Below, piece by piece: positions 25,867-34,922 of a DNA stretch of 64,000 bases. The stretch is from Lysobacterales bacterium. Lineage in GTDB: Bacteria > Pseudomonadota > Gammaproteobacteria > Xanthomonadales > SZUA-36. The position numbers were made by a program, and so were the translations under genes. The first letter of the stretch is position 1. Each line of letters starts with the position of its first letter. Below the pieces are notes generated by a model, which did not search any database, had not been told where the DNA came from, and saw only the letters and a list, made by a program, of their open reading frames with translations. The DNA lies in contig JABDLD010000075.1 in the NCBI GenBank assembly GCA_013001885.1, positions 143,725 through 207,724 on the forward strand, read 5' to 3'.

Positions 25867-26785
25867 CCGGGGCCGATTATCCAGGCAATGGACCGACCTG
25901 GTGGCCTACGTGTTGCTGCCTGGCTTGTCCGTGATGCTGCCGGCGAAGATTTCCAGGCGAATGTTATGCCGGGCTTCGGGCTGGGGCTGGCTGCTGTCGA
26001 ACGATGCCGGGCAGGCCTGCGCTCTGGCTGGGAAACACGTGGAAATAGCGGATCTCCAACGATGGAAACGCCGCTGGAAACAGGTCGAACTGGTCGACGT
26101 GCGCGATCTTTACCTGCTGTTGTTCGGCCGCGCCGGGGCCGTTGCGCAGGAGGTGGACGGCCTTGACGACCTGGCGCTGTGCAGGGACCGGGTGATGGTG
26201 GGCATGCATTGGGGGCCGGCCATCTCCATCCTGAAGATCCTCTCCCTCGCCGGACTGAGGCCAGCGTTTCCCTATCGTTTGCCAGAACCTGAGCTGTTGC
26301 GGATGCGGCCCTTCTACTACCTGTTTTGCCGGCTGGCGACCGTGTACCTGAAAAGAACGCTCGCTGAGCGCGCGGTAGCCGTGGGCGGAGCCGGCAGGGT
26401 CTTGCAGTCGATGTTGAATGAGCCCGGCAGCATTTGCGTGCTGATGGATGCTCCGCCAATGGCGGGACGGCCGTCAATCCGTGCACCGGTGCTGGGCACG
26501 GTAGCGGCATTCAATGCGGGTTTTCCTTCGATGCTGGCAGAAAGGCGTAAGGAGTATGTCCTGTACGCGATGACCCTCGCTGAGGACGGGTCATTGAGAA
26601 AGAAACTGGAACTGGACGGCCCGTTCAGAGCAGAAAATCTACAGGAGTTCCTGGATCAGTATGCCGCCTTTCTGGACCGCCACCTGGCGGCGGATTCCCC
26701 GCAGTGGCGAATCTGGCGTGCAGAGCACCAGTTCTGGGGCCGCCCGGACGAAGCCGCGGCCACCGACAGCGGGCTTTACCAGTAG
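25823..26785 (+). CDS. LpxL-like lysophospholipid/lipid A acyltransferase family protein
   Basis: A 320-residue protein resembling the HtrB/LpxL acyltransferase family, which transfers acyl chains to lipid A or related lipids at the inner membrane. Supporting parts are VMVGMHWGPAISILKIL (about 124-140, the position of the family's HxxxxD/E catalytic motif), a GSICVLMDAPP strand (about 212) and the end-motif SPQWRIWRAEHQFW (about 290). The catalytic motif reads H-W-G-P-A-I, so the acidic residue is absent. The start overlaps prmA by 44 bases and the end overlaps ppa by 10. Family membership is moderately secure; activity is doubtful. Confidence 0.6.
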   Translation: MAGAIRKLQVLHVNDRGRLSRQWTDLVAYVLLPGLSVMLPAKISRRMLCRASGWGWLLSNDAGQACALAGKHVEIADLQRWKRRWKQVELVDVRDLYLLLFGRAGAVAQEVDGLDDLALCRDRVMVGMHWGPAISILKILSLAGLRPAFPYRLPEPELLRMRPFYYLFCRLATVYLKRTLAERAVAVGGAGRVLQSMLNEPGSICVLMDAPPMAGRPSIRAPVLGTVAAFNAGFPSMLAERRKEYVLYAMTLAEDGSLRKKLELDGPFRAENLQEFLDQYAAFLDRHLAADSPQWRIWRAEHQFWGRPDEAAATDSGLYQ

Positions 26786-27327
26786 TCCGGTTTTTCAGGC
26801 AGCGCGTCGTAGCGCTCGACCGAGTCAAGGATCTCCTGGCGCGCAGCCTCAGCGTCCTCCCACCCCTTGATGTTGACCCATTTGCCGGTTTCCAGATCTT
26901 TGTAATGATCGAAAAAGTGGGAAATCTGCAGGCGCAGTAATTCGTCAACGTCGTCCACACCCTTTACATCCCTGTACAGACCCGTCACGTCACTGGTTGG
27001 CACCGCCAGGATTTTTGCATCCTCGCCGGATTCATCCTCCATCCGCAATAGGCCAACGGGACGGCAGGTGACCACGGCGCCGTAGTTGATGGGAACCGGC
27101 ATCACCACCATGACGTCAGTCGGGTCGCCATCACCGCACAGCGTGTGGGGGATGTAGCCATAGTTGCAGGGGTAATGCATTGCCGTTTTCAACATCCGGT
27201 CAAGAAACAGCGCGCCCGATTCCTTGTCGACTTCATACTTTACGGCAGGGCTGTGCATCGGAATTTCGATGATGACGTTGACATTGTTCGGGACGTCTTT
27301 CCCCACGGGCACGGCTTGCAGGCTCAT
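26776..27327 (-). CDS. ppa: Soluble inorganic pyrophosphatase (family I)
   Basis: A 183-residue cytoplasmic enzyme that hydrolyses PPi to phosphate. Metal and PPi contacts are intact: IIEIPMHSPAVKYEVDKESGALFLDR (about 18-43), YPCNYGYIPHTLCGDGDPTDVMV (about 51-73, containing the DGDPxD signature) and DVKGVDDVDE (about 120). The ATG at 27325-27327 gives the normal N terminus MSLQAVPVGKD; the longer open frame upstream is not family-like. A TATAAT box lies 32 bases upstream. It is divergent from iadA and convergent, with a 10-base overlap, with the acyltransferase. Confidence 0.96.
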   Translation of the reverse strand: MSLQAVPVGKDVPNNVNVIIEIPMHSPAVKYEVDKESGALFLDRMLKTAMHYPCNYGYIPHTLCGDGDPTDVMVVMPVPINYGAVVTCRPVGLLRMEDESGEDAKILAVPTSDVTGLYRDVKGVDDVDELLRLQISHFFDHYKDLETGKWVNIKGWEDAEAARQEILDSVERYDALPEKPDYW

Positions 27328-27358
27328 GATGGCTCCACTTAGGGTTGGTAAGCTGCCC

Positions 27359-27364
27359 ATTATA
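27359..27364 (-). promoter_or_regulatory. Probable -10 element of the ppa promoter
   Basis: On the minus strand this reads TATAAT, a perfect sigma-70 -10 box. The -35 is poor: the best candidate is GTGACG with a 19-base spacer. Transcription would start near 27352, leaving a leader of about 25 bases to the ppa ATG. The same 88-base region separates ppa from the divergent iadA. Confidence 0.5.
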
Positions 27365-27415
27365 CCTTTAAAATGTCGCACCCCGTCACGCCGCAAAGTC
27401 CTTGAGTACGCCGAT

Positions 27416-28579
27416 ATGCTGACACTGATAAAGAACGCAGACATTTACGCCCCCGAGGCCCTCGGCCCCGGTTTTTTACTGCTCGGAGGCGGAAAAATAC
27501 TGCGCATGGGCGCCGGCGCTCCTGACATTGCAGAGTCCTGCGTGGACGCCATCCTGGACATGAACGACGCGCCGGTCGGCCCCGGCCTGATCGATTGCCA
27601 TGTGCACCTAACCGGAGGCGGCGGCGAGGATGGTTTTGCCACCCAGGCGCCGCCGGTTCCGCTCAGCCGATTCACCCGGTTTGGCGTGACATCGATGGTC
27701 GGATTACTCGGGACAGATGACGAAACACGGTCTACGGCCAACCTGATCGCCAGGACCCGGGCCTTGCGGGAAGAAGGACTGTCAGCCTGGTGCTGGACGG
27801 GCGGATACCACGTGCCGCCCACCACGTTGACCGGATCAGTCCGCAGCGACATCGTCAACATCGACTGCATCATTGGCCTGGGTGAACTGGCTATCAGCGA
27901 CCATCGTTCCAGTCAGCCTACTTTTGATGAGCTGGCGCGACTGGCATCAGAGGCACATGTGGCGGGCCTGTTGAGCAAAAAGGCGGGTGTCCTGCACCTG
28001 CACCTCGGTGACGGCGGCCGGGGGCTTGAGCTGGTGAGCAGGCTGCTGGATGAGACGGAGTTGCCGCCGCGGGTCTTTCACCCGACCCATGTGAATCGGC
28101 GCAAGCAACTGTTTGAAGAAGCCTGTGCGTTGAGTCACCGGAACGTCGTCGTGGATGTCACCGCCTTTCCGGTTGAGGAGGGCGAGAACGCCTGGTGCGC
28201 TGCCGACGCCTGGGAGCGGTTCCACGAGGCCGCCTGCCCGCCAGCACATCTGACCATCAGCTCAGACGGCGGCGGATGCCTGCCGCATTTCGATGACAAT
28301 GGGGAACTGGTGAAGATGGGCTTTGCGACTTCGGCCGGATTGCCGGAAACGATTCGCGAACTGGCGCGCAGAGGCCATCGGCTGGACCGGGTTCTGCCCG
28401 CGATGACGAGCAACGTTGCGCGAGCGTTGAGGCTGCCCGGAAAAGGAACAATCGCGCCCGGCTTCGACGCCGACCTGATCTTCTTCAATGAAGATCATCA
28501 GGTGAGGCATGTCATGGCGGGGGGTAAATGGATGGTCCAGGATGGATCGCCTGCGGTGAAGGGAACGTTCGAGGACTGA
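27416..28579 (+). CDS. iadA: Beta-aspartyl (isoaspartyl) dipeptidase, IadA family
   Basis: A 387-residue amidohydrolase that would split beta-Asp-Arg dipeptides, the product of cyanophycinase. The HxH metal motif is in GLIDCHVHLTGGGGEDG (about 57-73), followed by TGGYHVPPTTLTGSV, LHLHLGDGGRG, PTHVNRR and TISSDGGG, all aligning with E. coli IadA. The bridging metal ligand, a carboxylated lysine in GVKCAISDHRS of E. coli IadA, is replaced by glutamate in GLGELAISDHRSSQPT (about 156). The ATG at 27416 matches the family start and length; upstream in-frame sequence runs through the ppa promoter. It is followed 41 bases later by cphB. Confidence 0.88.
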   Translation: MLTLIKNADIYAPEALGPGFLLLGGGKILRMGAGAPDIAESCVDAILDMNDAPVGPGLIDCHVHLTGGGGEDGFATQAPPVPLSRFTRFGVTSMVGLLGTDDETRSTANLIARTRALREEGLSAWCWTGGYHVPPTTLTGSVRSDIVNIDCIIGLGELAISDHRSSQPTFDELARLASEAHVAGLLSKKAGVLHLHLGDGGRGLELVSRLLDETELPPRVFHPTHVNRRKQLFEEACALSHRNVVVDVTAFPVEEGENAWCAADAWERFHEAACPPAHLTISSDGGGCLPHFDDNGELVKMGFATSAGLPETIRELARRGHRLDRVLPAMTSNVARALRLPGKGTIAPGFDADLIFFNEDHQVRHVMAGGKWMVQDGSPAVKGTFED

Positions 28580-28620
28580 ATTCAGGGTTTGACTCATTTT
28601 TGCTTGATGGATTGAAAAAG

Positions 28621-29436
28621 ATGCCGGCTACACCCCAGGAAAACGCCCAGAGAGGCTATATCGTCCCGATCGGCGGCGCCGAAGGGAAACGGAAGAAGTC
28701 CCCAATTCTTAACCGCTATACAGAGCTTTGCGGCGGAAAAGACGCACGGATCATGGTGATTCCAACCGCATCGCTGCTGAATGAGACCGGTCCGCAATAT
28801 GAGGCTTTGTTCCGGGAAATGGGCGCCAGGGCCATGTGTGTGCCGCTGGAAACGCGGGAAGAGTGTTTCAATGAAGAAACGCTTCGGGTACTTGGCGAGG
28901 CGACCGGCGTATTCATCACAGGCGGCAACCAGCTTCGTTTATCCACGATTCTCGGCGGGACGCCGGTGGCCCGGCAAATCCGCAGCCTGAATTCGAATGG
29001 CGTTCATGTCGCCGGCACATCAGCCGGAGCCGCTATCGTTTCAGAACATATGATCGCCGGCGGCCGCAGCGGGTCTACGCCGCGCGAGAGCGGGGTGGAA
29101 CTGGCGCCCGGACTGGGCCTGACCAACCGGGTGATCATCGACCAGCATTTCAACCAGCGCCAGCGCATGGGGCGGCTGTTGGCAGCCCTGTCTTTCAATC
29201 CTTTTGCCTGCGGCCTCGGAATTGATGAGAACACGGCTGGTTTCATTGCTCCGGACGGAAGCATGGAAGTGGTTGGCAGGGGGACGATCACCGTCGTTGA
29301 CCCGTCTGAGCTGAGTCATTCTTCGATGAGTTACGTGCGCAGGGCAGAGGCCGTCACGCTGATTGGCCTGAAACTTCACGTGCTGGCGGAAGGCGCTCAT
29401 TTCAATACAGAAACCAGACAGGCCACGCTCGACTAG
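28621..29436 (+). CDS. cphB: Cyanophycinase
   Basis: A 271-residue serine peptidase (S51 family) that cleaves the storage polymer cyanophycin into beta-Asp-Arg dipeptides. The nucleophile serine is in HVAGTSAGAAIVSEHMIAGG (about residue 132), preceded by FITGGNQLRLSTIL (about 98-111) and followed by DQHFNQRQRMGRLL (about 178), as in CphB of cyanobacteria. The start was placed at the ATG at 28621, where PATPQENAQRGYIVPIGGAEG gives the family N terminus. No signal peptide is present, so it is the intracellular form. It lies between iadA and cphA. Confidence 0.95.
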   Translation: MPATPQENAQRGYIVPIGGAEGKRKKSPILNRYTELCGGKDARIMVIPTASLLNETGPQYEALFREMGARAMCVPLETREECFNEETLRVLGEATGVFITGGNQLRLSTILGGTPVARQIRSLNSNGVHVAGTSAGAAIVSEHMIAGGRSGSTPRESGVELAPGLGLTNRVIIDQHFNQRQRMGRLLAALSFNPFACGLGIDENTAGFIAPDGSMEVVGRGTITVVDPSELSHSSMSYVRRAEAVTLIGLKLHVLAEGAHFNTETRQATLD

Positions 29437-29511
29437 GTAATAAATTTTTGGCGGTAGCGGCGCTCGGGCGTTAATATGCGTTGACCTCCCACGCTATCAG
29501 GTCGTCTTGTT

Positions 29512-32319
29512 ATGAAAATCCTGGCCACCAACGTATATCTTGGCCCCAGTCTCTATGCCCATTTTCCGGTCATTCGCCACCAGGTCGATATCGGCGTGCT
29601 GGAAGACTGGCCTTCAGTCCGCCTGGGTGATGCGTTTATCGACTCTATGGTTGAGGCGCTGCCCGGCCTGTCGAAGCATGGCTGTTCTTATGGCGAGCCG
29701 GGCGGATTTCTGCGCCGGTTGAGCGAAAATGAAGGAACATGGATGGCGCATATCTGGGAGCATGCCGCCATCGAGTTACAGAACATGGCCGGCTCCGACG
29801 TCTCCTTTGGCAAAACCCGCGGTATAGGGCCGGCGGGCCACTACAACATGGTGTTTCAGTACAAGCAGAGGGAGGTGGGCCTGGAGGCGGCCAGGATTTC
29901 CAGGCAACTGCTGTTGAACCTGCTGCCTGAGGCGCTCAGGAAAGAGTTTGCCGATCAGCTTGAAGAAGGCTTTGATTTCGAAGAAGAGCGCGATAATTTC
30001 ATTCGTTTTGCCCAACGCAAAGAGCTGGGCCCCAGCACGGCGTCACTGGTCAAGGCGGCGGAAGAAAGGGAAATTCCCTCGTTGCGCCTGAATAAATACT
30101 CGCTGGTGCAGTTTGGTCACGGTCGCTACCAGCAGCGTATCCAGGCGACGATCACCAGCAAGACGCCGCATATTGCCGTCGAAATTTCCTGTGACAAGGA
30201 GGACACGCATAATCTGCTGCGCGACCTGGGCCTTCCCGTGCCGCAGCAGCGCATGATCAGTTCGGAGCGCGAGGCCGTTCGTGCCGCGTCGCGAATCGGC
30301 TATCCGGTGGTGGTCAAGCCTCTCGATGCGAATCACGGCCGGGGTGTGTCCATCAACCTGCTTGAAGATGACCAGGTGCGAGCGGCGTTCGGCGTGGCCC
30401 TTGAAAGCGCACGCGGCAGAAACGTTTTGGTGGAGAGCTTCATCGAAGGTATGGATCACCGGATGCTCGTGGTAAACGACGAGCTGGTTGCCGTTGCCAA
30501 GCGTGTTCCCGGACATGTCCAGGGAGATGGAAAACAGACTATTTCCGAACTGGTTGACAAGGTTAACGAGGATCCCCGGCGTGGTATCGGTCATGAGAAA
30601 GTCCTGACCCGGCTGGAAATCGATCACCAGGCGGAGCGCCTGATGGAGAAAGCGGGTATAAACCGGGACACCGTGCTGCCCGGGGGCGAGGTCTTTTTCC
30701 TGCGCTCCACCGCCAATCTCTCGACCGGCGGCACCGCGATCGACATGACGGACCTGGTGCATCCGGACAATCGCGAAATGGCCGTCCGGGCGATCCAGGC
30801 GGTGGGCCTGGACGTGGGCGGCGTCGATTTCCTGACCGCGGACATCACGAAATCCTACAAGGAGGTCGGCGGAGCCATTGTGGAAGTGAACGCTGCGCCC
30901 GGTTTCCGCATGCACGTCGCTCCCTCGGAGGGCAAGCCCCGCGACGTGGCCGGCAAGGTCATGGACATGCTGTTTCCGCCCGGCAGTCCGTGCAGGGTGC
31001 CGGTGGTCAGCATTACCGGCACCAATGGCAAGACCACGACATCGAGAATGCTTGCACATATTCTGAAGACAGCAGGCCACACGGTGGGACTGACGTCCAC
31101 CGATGGGGTTTATATTGACGGCAGACTATCGGTCAAAGGCGATATGACGGGGCCCGCTTCTGCGCACATCGTGTTGCGCGATCCAACGATTGATATGGCC
31201 GTGCTCGAGACGGCTCGCGGCGGGTTGTTGAGGGCCGGACTGGGTTACCGGCGATGCGATGTTTCGGCCTGTCTGAACGTGGCTTCCGACCACCTGGGCA
31301 TCAACGGAATCGATACGCTGGAGCAACTGGCCGAGCTGAAACGAATTCCGATCGAGGTCGCGCGTAACGCGGCGGTTCTGAATGCAGACGACGAACGCTG
31401 CCTGCACATGGCGGACTACACGCAGGCCGAACACGTTTGCTACATCACGATGAATCCTGCCCACACATTGGTGAAAGAGCATATCCGCGCGGGCGGTCGC
31501 GCTGTCGTGCTGGAACAGGGAATCGCCGGCGACATGATTACGTTGTATGACAACGGCACTCATTTCCAGCTGTTGTGGACCCACCTGATCCCGGCAACCA
31601 TGGACGGGAAAGCCACGCACAACGTTCAGAATGCCATGTTCGCCGCGGCGATGGCGTTCAGCATTGGCAAGTCGCTGGAAGATATCCGGCACGGATTACA
31701 GACATTCAACTCCACGATTTTCCAGGCCCCGGGCCGGATGAACGTATTCGATGAACATCCGTTCCGCGTCATCCTGGATTACGGACACAATGCGGCGGCT
31801 ATTGCCAGCATAAGCCAACTGGTCAGCCGCCTCGAAGTCACCGGCCGGCGTATCTGTGTACTGGCGGCTCCCGGCGACCGCCGGGATGAGGATATCCGGG
31901 CGATTGCCGACGCGGCTGCTGGCGCTTACGATCACTACCTGTGCAAAGCGGACGATAACCGGCGCGGTCGCGGGCACGACGAAGTGCCGGTCTTGCTGCG
32001 CGAGCAGCTATTGAAGTCCGGGGTTGCCAAACAGCACGCCAGCGTGGTGCCGGCAGAGACCGAGGCGGTGCAGGCAGCGCTGGAAATGGCCGGCAAAGGG
32101 GACCTGGTGGTGATCTTCGGGGACAACATCGAACGATGCTGGAACCAGGTTGCGGGGCACCAGGCAAAAGCAGGTGACGCAGACAGCGACACCCCGCAGA
32201 TTACGGCGCAGAGTTTCGTTGAGGAAGATCCCGAGGCGTTCACGCTGGACCCTGGCTCTGAACTGATCCGGGACGAACGTGGCGTGCGCATTGCGCGGGT
32301 CGAAGAAGAATCCGATTAG
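29512..32319 (+). CDS. cphA: Cyanophycin synthetase
   Basis: A 935-residue enzyme that polymerises aspartate and arginine into multi-Arg-poly-Asp. Domains in order are an N-terminal domain (about 1-160, with GTWMAHIWEHAAIELQNMAG), an ATP-grasp domain that adds Asp (about 215-480, with YPVVVKPLDANHGRGVSIN and EVNAAPGFRMH) and a Mur-ligase-like domain that adds Arg (about 490-880, with VSITGTNGKTTTSRML at about 498 and DYGHNAAAI). The acidic last 60 residues extend beyond the shortest homologues. Length fits CphA1. It is followed after nine bases by an ATP-grasp-less relative. Confidence 0.96.
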   Translation: MKILATNVYLGPSLYAHFPVIRHQVDIGVLEDWPSVRLGDAFIDSMVEALPGLSKHGCSYGEPGGFLRRLSENEGTWMAHIWEHAAIELQNMAGSDVSFGKTRGIGPAGHYNMVFQYKQREVGLEAARISRQLLLNLLPEALRKEFADQLEEGFDFEEERDNFIRFAQRKELGPSTASLVKAAEEREIPSLRLNKYSLVQFGHGRYQQRIQATITSKTPHIAVEISCDKEDTHNLLRDLGLPVPQQRMISSEREAVRAASRIGYPVVVKPLDANHGRGVSINLLEDDQVRAAFGVALESARGRNVLVESFIEGMDHRMLVVNDELVAVAKRVPGHVQGDGKQTISELVDKVNEDPRRGIGHEKVLTRLEIDHQAERLMEKAGINRDTVLPGGEVFFLRSTANLSTGGTAIDMTDLVHPDNREMAVRAIQAVGLDVGGVDFLTADITKSYKEVGGAIVEVNAAPGFRMHVAPSEGKPRDVAGKVMDMLFPPGSPCRVPVVSITGTNGKTTTSRMLAHILKTAGHTVGLTSTDGVYIDGRLSVKGDMTGPASAHIVLRDPTIDMAVLETARGGLLRAGLGYRRCDVSACLNVASDHLGINGIDTLEQLAELKRIPIEVARNAAVLNADDERCLHMADYTQAEHVCYITMNPAHTLVKEHIRAGGRAVVLEQGIAGDMITLYDNGTHFQLLWTHLIPATMDGKATHNVQNAMFAAAMAFSIGKSLEDIRHGLQTFNSTIFQAPGRMNVFDEHPFRVILDYGHNAAAIASISQLVSRLEVTGRRICVLAAPGDRRDEDIRAIADAAAGAYDHYLCKADDNRRGRGHDEVPVLLREQLLKSGVAKQHASVVPAETEAVQAALEMAGKGDLVVIFGDNIERCWNQVAGHQAKAGDADSDTPQITAQSFVEEDPEAFTLDPGSELIRDERGVRIARVEEESD

Positions 32320-32328
32320 AAGCTGGTT

Positions 32329-34050
32329 ATGCTATTGAAAATGACCGACAGCCGAAGGCTGACTGGACCAAACCTTTACTGGGATCGACCCAGCGCGATT
32401 ATCGATGTCGAAATCGAGGGTTCGCCGGAGCCGGTCATCCAGGCATGGGAAGCCGCAGTGAAGCAATGGCTGGACCAAGCCGGCTATCCTGACGAGAAAA
32501 CCTGTTTTCGGGTTTTTGAAGGTGGAGCCAGCCTGTTGATTTCAGCGCCAATCGACGTGCTGTATTCAATGTGTGAATTGAACGAACTGGCCTGGGCAAG
32601 CGCATTGTCCGCTTGTTCATCCGGCCCGAAGCCCGATCCCGACGAAGAAGTCCCAAGACTCACCCGTTTGTTCGATGAAGAACGAAATCCTTCTTTGCTG
32701 AACTTGCAGGCAGCGGCGCACGAACACCGGGTGCCATTTCTCTGGGACGACGACGAGGTCTCCCTCGGGTATGGCAAAACCTGCCGTAGCTGGAAACCCG
32801 ACGAATTGCCGGCTCCCTGCGGCCTGAACTGGTCCGGTTTTGGCACGGTTCCGCTGGCCCTGGTGACCGGAACCAACGGCAAGTCGACCACTGTGCGCAT
32901 GACCGCCGCGATCATGACCGCAGCCGGGTTCGGGGCCGGTTTGACTTCGACTGATTTTATTCGCGTGGGCAATCGTCTGATCGACTCCGGGGATTATTCG
33001 GGAACCGGCGGCGCCCGCATGTTGATGCGCCAGCCTGATGTCGAGATGGCGGTGCTCGAGGTGGCGCGCGGAGGTTTGCTGCGCCGCGGACTCGGCGTTG
33101 AGTGCGCCGACGTCGCCGTGGTGACCAATGTGGCGGCCGATCACCTGGGTGAATACGGTATTCATTCCGTCCAGGATCTGATCCCGGTCAAGTTCATCGT
33201 TCGCAGAGCATTGAGCGCGAATGCCCCGCTCGTTCTGAATGCGGATGACGAGGGAGTCGCGGCTTATGCAGACACCCTGGAAAACGCGGTGGTCTGGTTC
33301 AGCCTTGACCCGGGAAATACCCGGCTGCAAAAGTCCGTTGCCGGCGGTCAGACCGCTGCGTGGCTGGAGCGGGATTGGCTGATGCTGGCCGGACAAGGCG
33401 ACCCACGGCGTGTTGCGCGCATCGCGGAAATTCCGGCGACAATGTCCGGTATTGTGCGGCATAACGTCAGGAACGCACTTGCGGCGATGTGCGTGGCATC
33501 TGTGCTGGACATCGGAGATGACGCCATCAGAGAAGGCCTGGCGGCATTCAAGGGTGATGAGCATGACAATCCGGGCCGCGGCAACTGGTTCGAACATCGT
33601 CTGGACGGCGGAATCGTTCGAATCCTGGTGGATTTTGCGCACAATCAGCACGGTATGGAGGCGTTGGCGGAGACCATCAATCAGGTTCCGTCGGAGCGGG
33701 TGATACTGCTGATCGGCCAGGCGGGCGACCGGCTGGACGAAGACATCGCCGCCCTGGTCCGTGCTGCTTGCAGTGTCAGACCGGACCAGTTGCTGGTGGC
33801 CGATTTGCCGGGTTACGAGCGGGGCCGGAAGCCGTTTGAAGTAGCCGAACTGATCCGGAGTGAAGCTATCCGGAACGGGGTTCCGGCCGAAGGAACCAGG
33901 ATCTTTCCCAGCCCGCAGGAAGCAACGGCCGAGGCCCTGCGCTCGGCGCAGCCCGGCGATCTGCTGGTTTTGCTTGCCCTGACCCAAAGAGCTGAGGCAT
34001 TGGCACTGGTCCATGATTACATCAGCCGTGGTGCATCCAGGCATGGCTAA
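32329..34050 (+). CDS. CphA-like Mur-ligase protein lacking the ATP-grasp domain
   Basis: A 573-residue protein whose C-terminal 400 residues are a Mur-ligase module close to that of the neighbouring Cph[22 protein letters not shown] (about 176-196), [45 protein letters not shown] and [12 protein letters not shown]. The N-terminal part ([20 protein letters not shown]) resembles a CphA N domain. A short linker [19 protein letters not shown] (about 130) matches the start of the CphA ATP-grasp region (EREIPSLRLNKYSLVQFGHGR), after which the sequence jumps straight to the Mur module. Such proteins sit beside cphA in several proteobacteria; the reaction is not known to me. It is nine bases behind cphA and overlaps tdk. 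Confidence 0.8.
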   Translation: MLLKMTDSRRLTGPNLYWDRPSAIIDVEIEGSPEPVIQAWEAAVKQWLDQAGYPDEKTCFRVFEGGASLLISAPIDVLYSMCELNELAWASALSACSSGPKPDPDEEVPRLTRLFDEERNPSLLNLQAAAHEHRVPFLWDDDEVSLGYGKTCRSWKPDELPAPCGLNWSGFGTVPLALVTGTNGKSTTVRMTAAIMTAAGFGAGLTSTDFIRVGNRLIDSGDYSGTGGARMLMRQPDVEMAVLEVARGGLLRRGLGVECADVAVVTNVAADHLGEYGIHSVQDLIPVKFIVRRALSANAPLVLNADDEGVAAYADTLENAVVWFSLDPGNTRLQKSVAGGQTAAWLERDWLMLAGQGDPRRVARIAEIPATMSGIVRHNVRNALAAMCVASVLDIGDDAIREGLAAFKGDEHDNPGRGNWFEHRLDGGIVRILVDFAHNQHGMEALAETINQVPSERVILLIGQAGDRLDEDIAALVRAACSVRPDQLLVADLPGYERGRKPFEVAELIRSEAIRNGVPAEGTRIFPSPQEATAEALRSAQPGDLLVLLALTQRAEALALVHDYISRGASRHG

Positions 34051-34720
34051 ACTCTATTTTTACTATTCGGCGATGAACGCGGGAAAGACCACGCTGTTGT
34101 TACAGTCGGCCCATAATTACCGCGAACGGGGAATGAACCCGTTGCTGTTCACGCCGGCGCTCGACGACCGTTACCGGGCCGGGGTGATCAAGTCCAGGAT
34201 CGGACTGGAATCCGCTGCGGTCGTGTTTTCAACCGGTGACGATCTGTTTGAGTCCGTGCAGCAGCAGTTGCAGCGTGAAAATATTCATTGTGTGCTGGTT
34301 GATGAAGCCCAGTTTTTGACCCGCGACCAGGTTTTCCAGTTAACCGAGGTGGTCGATCGCTTGAATATTCCGGTGCTGTGTTTTGGCCTGCGAACCGACT
34401 TTCAGGGTGAGTTGTTCACCGGCAGCCGTTATCTGCTGGCCTGGGCGGACCAGTTGGAAGAGCTGAAGACTATCTGCCATACCGGCAAGAAGGCCACGAT
34501 GGTAGTGCGGGTGGATGAGCATGGTTACGCGCTGCGCGAAGGTTCGCAGGTCGAGATCGGCGGTAATGAGCGTTACGTATCGGTGAGCAGAAGAGAATTC
34601 AAAGACGTGTTTTTTGCCGGCAAGCAAATTAAGGTGATTGATCCGTTGGAGAAGCAGAAGGAAGACAACTCCGCCGTTCAGAAAAAACTTCTTGGCGACG
34701 ATTCCACCGCAGAGTCCTAG
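34043..34720 (+). CDS. tdk: Thymidine kinase (type II)
   Basis: A 225-residue enzyme that phosphorylates thymidine in pyrimidine salvage. The N terminus [29 protein letters not shown] holds the P-loop (residues 8-18), followed by [16 protein letters not shown] (Walker B, about 84-99), [18 protein letters not shown] and [14 protein letters not shown]. Three of the four zinc ligands known from E. coli Tdk are changed: CFCG is CHTG here (about 144) and VCRKH is VSRRE (about 181). The ATG at 34043 overlaps the stop of the CphA-like gene by eight bases, so it is probably the last gene of the cyanophycin operon. The longer frame from 34013 is not needed. Confidence 0.93.
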   Translation: MAKLYFYYSAMNAGKTTLLLQSAHNYRERGMNPLLFTPALDDRYRAGVIKSRIGLESAAVVFSTGDDLFESVQQQLQRENIHCVLVDEAQFLTRDQVFQLTEVVDRLNIPVLCFGLRTDFQGELFTGSRYLLAWADQLEELKTICHTGKKATMVVRVDEHGYALREGSQVEIGGNERYVSVSRREFKDVFFAGKQIKVIDPLEKQKEDNSAVQKKLLGDDSTAES

Positions 34721-34922
34721 TTCCAGCAGGAAGTCCAACCCGAACTCGTAGTAACACAAAACCCCGTCGCCGGAGAGCGGGTCGCCGTGATAGATCCGTT
34801 GTTGCAGGTGCCGTGTTTCGCTGGACTAACGCAGTGGTGATGGATTTCAAGGTTTTCATCTGAAGGTTCGCAGCTTACACGGAGGTTGCTAGACTAACAG
34901 TTTTATAAGCAGGATTATCGGC

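Noticed and set aside
25850..25868. parS-like sequence around CTCCACGTGAATG
   Set aside because: About 13 of 16 positions agree with one parS variant, but it lies in the coding overlap of prmA and the acyltransferase, 27 kb from parB, and both half-sites are imperfect. Likely chance.
34721..34922. A coding or RNA gene in the tdk to microprotein gap
   Set aside because: Reading frames on both strands lack motifs or ribosome sites, and no tRNA-like cloverleaf is present.
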